Source: CAYYHA01 sp964471535 (GTDB taxonomy: Bacteria; Myxococcota; Myxococcia; SLRQ01). From it: a stretch of 8,009 nt of DNA. The stretch is from the NCBI GenBank assembly GCA_964471535.1, contig CAYYHA010000200.1, forward strand, positions 1 through 8,009, read 5' to 3'. Shown piece after piece: positions 5,906 to 8,009 of the stretch (position 1 is its first letter; each line of letters opens with the position of its first letter). The notes beneath the pieces were generated by a model. The model saw only the letters and a program-made list of their open reading frames with translations. It was not told the DNA's origin and did no database searches. Position numbers and translations under genes: made by a program.

Positions 5906-5922
5906 AGGCAAGACGTGCACCA
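5906..5922 (-). promoter_or_regulatory. Possible sigma-54-type promoter of the lipoprotein gene
   Basis: Read on the minus strand, TTGGTGC-N5-TTGCC keeps the GG (5921-5920) and GC (5909-5908) exactly 10 nt apart with an intact TTGC. The -24 half differs from GGCAC at two positions and the base after TTGC is C. The predicted start is near 5896, giving a leader of about 60 nt that ends in the strong ribosome-binding site. It is weaker than the other two candidates. Confidence 0.35.
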
Positions 5923-5968
5923 AATCGTAAGCTACTGAAATCAGGGCGTATTCGTCGGCATTCTCCGT

Positions 5969-5987
5969 CCAGCAACTGTTGGGCTGG
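5969..5987. promoter_or_regulatory. Inverted repeat CCAGC-N9-GCTGG with inner CAAC-T-GTTG
   Basis: Two nested dyads share one centre region. The site lies about 73-91 bp upstream of the start predicted from the minus-strand promoter motif at 5906-5922, so it could be the activator site for the lipoprotein gene. It could also be a regulator site for the divergent transglycosylase gene. The dyads are seen; the role is inferred. Confidence 0.3.
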
Positions 5988-6046
5988 TGCGAGCATGCTC
6001 CAGATCAAGGTGGCTCGGCGCCCGCTTCCGCCCCCGTCGCAGCTGA

Positions 6047-6191
6047 GGGGCAGAGCCCCCAGGGTCCGGGTCCAGACCCTGACACCGGCGCCGCCGGTGT
6101 CGCGTCCCTGCACACCGCGCCCGGCCCCGGCGGGGCCGGCGCCGGGCCGGTGCGCGCCGGAGACACAGCAGCGAGGCGCGTTTCACGCTGC
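6047..6191 (+). other. Run of perfect GC hairpins upstream of the transglycosylase gene (candidate structured RNA/leader)
   Basis: Four perfect stems follow each other. GGGGC/GCCCC with a 3-nt loop is at 6047-6059, CAGGGTC/GACCCTG with an 8-nt loop at 6060-6081, GACACCGGC/GCCGGTGTC with a 3-nt loop at 6081-6101, and CCGGCCCC/GGGGCCGG with a 3-nt loop at 6121-6139. A looser GCAGCG/CGCTGC (12-nt loop) is at 6168-6191. The first three abut without spacers. No frame through the region looks coding. It is either the 5' leader of the transglycosylase mRNA, a small RNA on either strand, or a DNA-level palindromic element. No promoter or T-run could be assigned, so the strand given is only that of the nearest downstream gene. 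The rest of 5836-6275 holds the promoter elements listed separately and a GGGGCGCCCC palindrome at 6210-6219. Confidence 0.45.
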
Positions 6192-6275
6192 GTTCCACGG
6201 GCTTGGGGTGGGGCGCCCCCCGATCTGGCCCCATTTCTTGCAGGGAGCCGCGCCAGCCAAAGGAGGTTTTCGACC

Positions 6276-7079
6276 ATGGCCACCGCAGACGACACGCTGT
6301 CTCCGCTCGGGCGCGGGGAGGACAGCTCGGACCGCATCGAGCGGCCCGAGCCGCTCGCAACGTCGGCCTCACGCCGGCCCCTCGCTGGACTCCTACTGGT
6401 GCAGGGGGTGCTCTTCGCCGCACTCGCTGGCGCCATCCTCTGGCTGACGTCCGACCTTTCCGGACGGATGTCTGCAATCGCGGACGCCCTCCGAGTACAC
6501 AGTCACACCCTCGAAGGCGTTGGCGACCGCGTGGATGCGGTGCAGGCGGACCTTCGCGATCTCGCACAGCGGCACGAGAAGCTCGAAGCGTTCCTCCACA
6601 CCGACACCCGCGTGGACGTGCTCTTCCTGAAGATCCTCATCGCACGCCCCGACGTGGACCGGAGGCTCGCACGCGAGATTGCCCGACACGTGCACCACTA
6701 CGCCCAGCTCTACGGCACGGATCCGGACTTGGTCCTCGCCATCATGGCAGTGGAGTCGAACTTCGATCCGAAGGCGCGGTCCCGGGTCGGTGCCGTGGGC
6801 TTGATGCAGGTGATGCCCCAGTGGAAGAAGGTGCTGGGGATCGAGGGCAGCCTCGAGGACCCAGAGACCAACATCAAGTATGGGCTGCAGATCCTGGGCT
6901 TCTACCAGCAGATGTACAAAGACCGGCAGATGGCGCTCACCGCCTACAACCGCGGACCGGGCCCAGTGGACGCTGCGTTGATGAAGGGCCGCGACCCCCA
7001 CAACGGCTACGCTGCCCGAGTCCTCGAGAAGTACGAGATGCTCTCCGCCTTGAACGTGGCAAGCACACGCGACGAATGA
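6276..7079 (+). CDS. Membrane-anchored SLT-type lytic transglycosylase
   Basis: A 267-residue protein. Residues 1-35 are polar and cytoplasmic, about 37-58 (PLAGLLLVQGVLFAALAGAILW) form one membrane segment, and about 62-108 look like a coiled coil (heptad-like IADALRVHSH...VDAVQADLRDLAQRHEKLEAF). Residues about 135-255 are a Slt70-like lysozyme-fold domain: the catalytic glutamate E160 sits in MAVESNFDPKA, followed by VGAVGLMQVMP (171-181), NIKYGLQIL (199-207) and TAYNRGPGPVDAAL (222-235). Such enzymes cut the MurNAc-GlcNAc bond of peptidoglycan, leaving 1,6-anhydro-MurNAc. The topology puts the domain in the periplasm, tethered by the coiled coil. The start is fixed by AAAGGAGG about 9 nt upstream. 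The gene converges with the hydrolase gene after a 19-bp gap. Annotated homologues may be called MltC- or Slt-like; it is not a lipoprotein, unlike most Mlt proteins. Confidence 0.92.
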   Translation: MATADDTLSPLGRGEDSSDRIERPEPLATSASRRPLAGLLLVQGVLFAALAGAILWLTSDLSGRMSAIADALRVHSHTLEGVGDRVDAVQADLRDLAQRHEKLEAFLHTDTRVDVLFLKILIARPDVDRRLAREIARHVHHYAQLYGTDPDLVLAIMAVESNFDPKARSRVGAVGLMQVMPQWKKVLGIEGSLEDPETNIKYGLQILGFYQQMYKDRQMALTAYNRGPGPVDAALMKGRDPHNGYAARVLEKYEMLSALNVASTRDE

Positions 7080-7081
7080 GG

Positions 7082-7097
7082 GCACCCGCCCCGGTGC
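7082..7097. terminator. Short GC hairpin between convergent genes
   Basis: GCACC (7082-7086) pairs with GGTGC (7093-7097) around a 6-nt loop in the 19-bp gap between the convergent transglycosylase and hydrolase genes. It is short and lacks a T-run on either strand, so it is at best a weak shared transcription end. Confidence 0.25.
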
Positions 7098-7098
7098 G

Positions 7099-7881
7099 TC
7101 ACGGCTCTTCCGCCCATCGAAACAGTGGTTCCGGATCCTCTTTCAGCCCGGTGTGCGCCGGAACCAACGCCTTCACCTCGGTTCCGTTCGTCTCCGAGCC
7201 ACCGCTGGAGAGACGTTTGGCGAGGCGCTTCAGCGATGCGATCGCCTGTGCGGGATCGTCGGTGATGAGATCCGGCGGCGGCACCAGGGCCCCGTCCCGT
7301 GTCAGGAAGCCGGAGTCACCAAGAAAGAGCACCCCGTCGAGCAGGAAGACACAGTGGCCCGGGGTGTGCCCTGGGGTGTGGAAGACGCGGACGCGTCGCT
7401 CACCGAAGCGCAGGATCTGCCCGTCCTCGAGCGGCGCCGTGGCCTGCACGCCGGGCTTCACCCGCCGCAGCCCCGAGAGCAGCGCCTTCGATCGCACCCG
7501 GCCTGCCGCGAGGTCCCAATCGGCGGGATGCAGGTAGACGGTGGCATTCGGGAATGCCCCGGCTCCACCGACGTGATCCCCATGTCCGTGGGTGAGGAGG
7601 ATGGCGACCACATCGTCTGCGGTCTTGCCCCGGCGGCGCAGCGCCTCGAGGATGGGCTTCGCATCGGGGTCCATCCCCGCGTCGATGAGGAAGAAGGTGC
7701 CCTCCCCCGTATCCACCAGCCAGCTCGACGTGAAGGACTCCACCACGATGGACGCATGGGGCAGCTTCGCCGACGGGTCCAGGGGGAGAAGGGGGGCGAA
7801 GTAGATGAGCCACAGGGCGAGCACCGCCCCCGAGAGCCCGACCAGCAGCGCCCCGAGGAGCCACAGTAGCTTCTTGACCAT
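7099..7881 (-). CDS. Membrane-anchored metallo-beta-lactamase-fold hydrolase
   Basis: A 260-residue protein. Residues 4-29 form an N-terminal membrane segment (LLWLLGALLVGLSGAVLALWLIYF), probably an uncleaved anchor with the enzyme outside the cytoplasm. The rest is a metallo-beta-lactamase fold: THGHGDH (97-103, metal ligands H98, H100, D102, H103), HTPGHTPGH (168-176, third ligand H172), LFLGDSG (185-191, bridging D189) and PAHTG (241-245, H243). All ligands for a two-metal site of the glyoxalase II/MBL hydrolase type are present. The substrate (thioester, lactone, phosphoester or other) cannot be told; glyoxalase II-like features such as a C-terminal substrate domain are absent. I start at the ATG at 7881 because the membrane segment follows directly and GGGAG lies 9 nt upstream; the frame is open to 7998, but the extra 39 residues include the direct repeat and look non-coding. 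The 3' end is 19 bp from the convergent transglycosylase gene. Confidence 0.9.
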   Translation of the reverse strand: MVKKLLWLLGALLVGLSGAVLALWLIYFAPLLPLDPSAKLPHASIVVESFTSSWLVDTGEGTFFLIDAGMDPDAKPILEALRRRGKTADDVVAILLTHGHGDHVGGAGAFPNATVYLHPADWDLAAGRVRSKALLSGLRRVKPGVQATAPLEDGQILRFGERRVRVFHTPGHTPGHCVFLLDGVLFLGDSGFLTRDGALVPPPDLITDDPAQAIASLKRLAKRLSSGGSETNGTEVKALVPAHTGLKEDPEPLFRWAEEP

Positions 7882-7953
7882 GCTCCCTAGCTCCCACACG
7901 CGCCTGCTGCTGTAAATGCACCCCCAGATGCGGGGCGAACGGGGCGACGAGTC

Positions 7954-7987
7954 GCACCCGATGACCTTCGGGTTGCACCCGATGACC
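7954..7987. repeat. Two 13-bp direct repeats, 21-bp period, upstream of the hydrolase gene
   Basis: GCACCCGATGACC occurs at 7954-7966 and again, exactly, at 7975-7987. The 21-bp period is about two turns of DNA, so both copies face the same side, as expected for a regulator binding in tandem. Between them TCGGGT-TGC-ACCCGA (7968-7982) also forms a perfect 6-bp hairpin. The site is 73-106 bp upstream of the hydrolase start (7881) and could equally serve a gene beyond the right edge. Confidence 0.45.
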
Positions 7988-8009
7988 CCCCGCACCACCT
8001 CCCCTGCAC

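Noticed and set aside
5799..6113. Minus-strand 104-codon frame upstream of the lipoprotein
   Set aside because: It overlaps the start of the lipoprotein gene in another frame and spans the hairpin run and promoter elements; no ribosome-binding site or domain supports it.
6226..6242. Sigma-54-like TGGCCCC...TTGCA just upstream of the transglycosylase gene
   Set aside because: GG and GC are 11 nt apart rather than 10, a spacing sigma-54 tolerates poorly, and the predicted start would leave almost no leader.
6203..7537. Plus-strand 444-codon open frame
   Set aside because: It overlaps the transglycosylase gene in another frame and runs into the antisense of the hydrolase gene; the translation is Arg/Pro-rich without domain features.
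7936..8003. tRNA-like stretch on the minus strand (AACCCGAAGGTC resembles the anticodon arm of initiator tRNA-Met)
   Set aside because: The anticodon loop would have 5 rather than 7 bases, and no acceptor stem, D-arm or standard T-loop can be formed; the likeness is explained by the direct repeat and short hairpin. A tRNAscan-SE run would settle it.

Overview
The window is GC-rich bacterial DNA with strongly GC-biased third codon positions. Several features fit a Myxococcota or other deltaproteobacterial-type genome: short surface or envelope proteins of unknown family, a lipoprotein with a PPC domain, and sigma-54-type (-24/-12) promoter motifs in several intergenic regions. This lineage call is an inference; there is no rRNA or marker gene to confirm it. 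I see no insertion sequence, phage gene, CRISPR array or convincing tRNA.

Layout. (1) 1-845, minus: the 5' part of a membrane-anchored protein of unknown family whose 3' end lies outside the window. (2) 846-949: divergent intergenic region with a good sigma-54-type promoter pointing right. (3) 950-1267, plus: small two-CxxC zinc-ribbon protein. (4) 1409-3361, plus: OPT-family oligopeptide transporter, preceded by a perfect 20-bp palindrome. (5) 3362-3774: a gene-free interval that looks like a complete small-RNA transcription unit, with inverted-repeat candidate enhancer sites, a near-consensus sigma-54 promoter, about 145 nt of hairpin-rich RNA and a strong intrinsic terminator. (6) 3775-4053, plus: a stand-alone winged helix-turn-helix regulator of the type usually fused to WYL domains. 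(7) 4177-5835, minus: a lipoprotein with a caspase/gingipain-like His/Cys pair and a C-terminal PPC domain, with a possible sigma-54 promoter. (8) 5836-6275: intergenic region holding a run of abutting perfect hairpins. (9) 6276-7079, plus: membrane-anchored SLT-type lytic transglycosylase. (10) 7099-7881, minus: membrane-anchored metallo-beta-lactamase-fold hydrolase, with a 13-bp direct repeat of 21-bp period upstream.

No multi-gene operon is evident. Most genes appear to have their own leaders, and the cell-envelope theme (anchored protein, transporter, surface lipoprotein, transglycosylase, anchored hydrolase) is loose. The most interesting object is the predicted sigma-54-driven small RNA at about 3465-3610 with the orphan HTH regulator directly downstream. 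The architecture (not demonstrated homology) recalls sigma-54-dependent small RNAs of myxobacteria such as Pxr. Second is the hairpin run at 6047-6139 in front of the transglycosylase gene.
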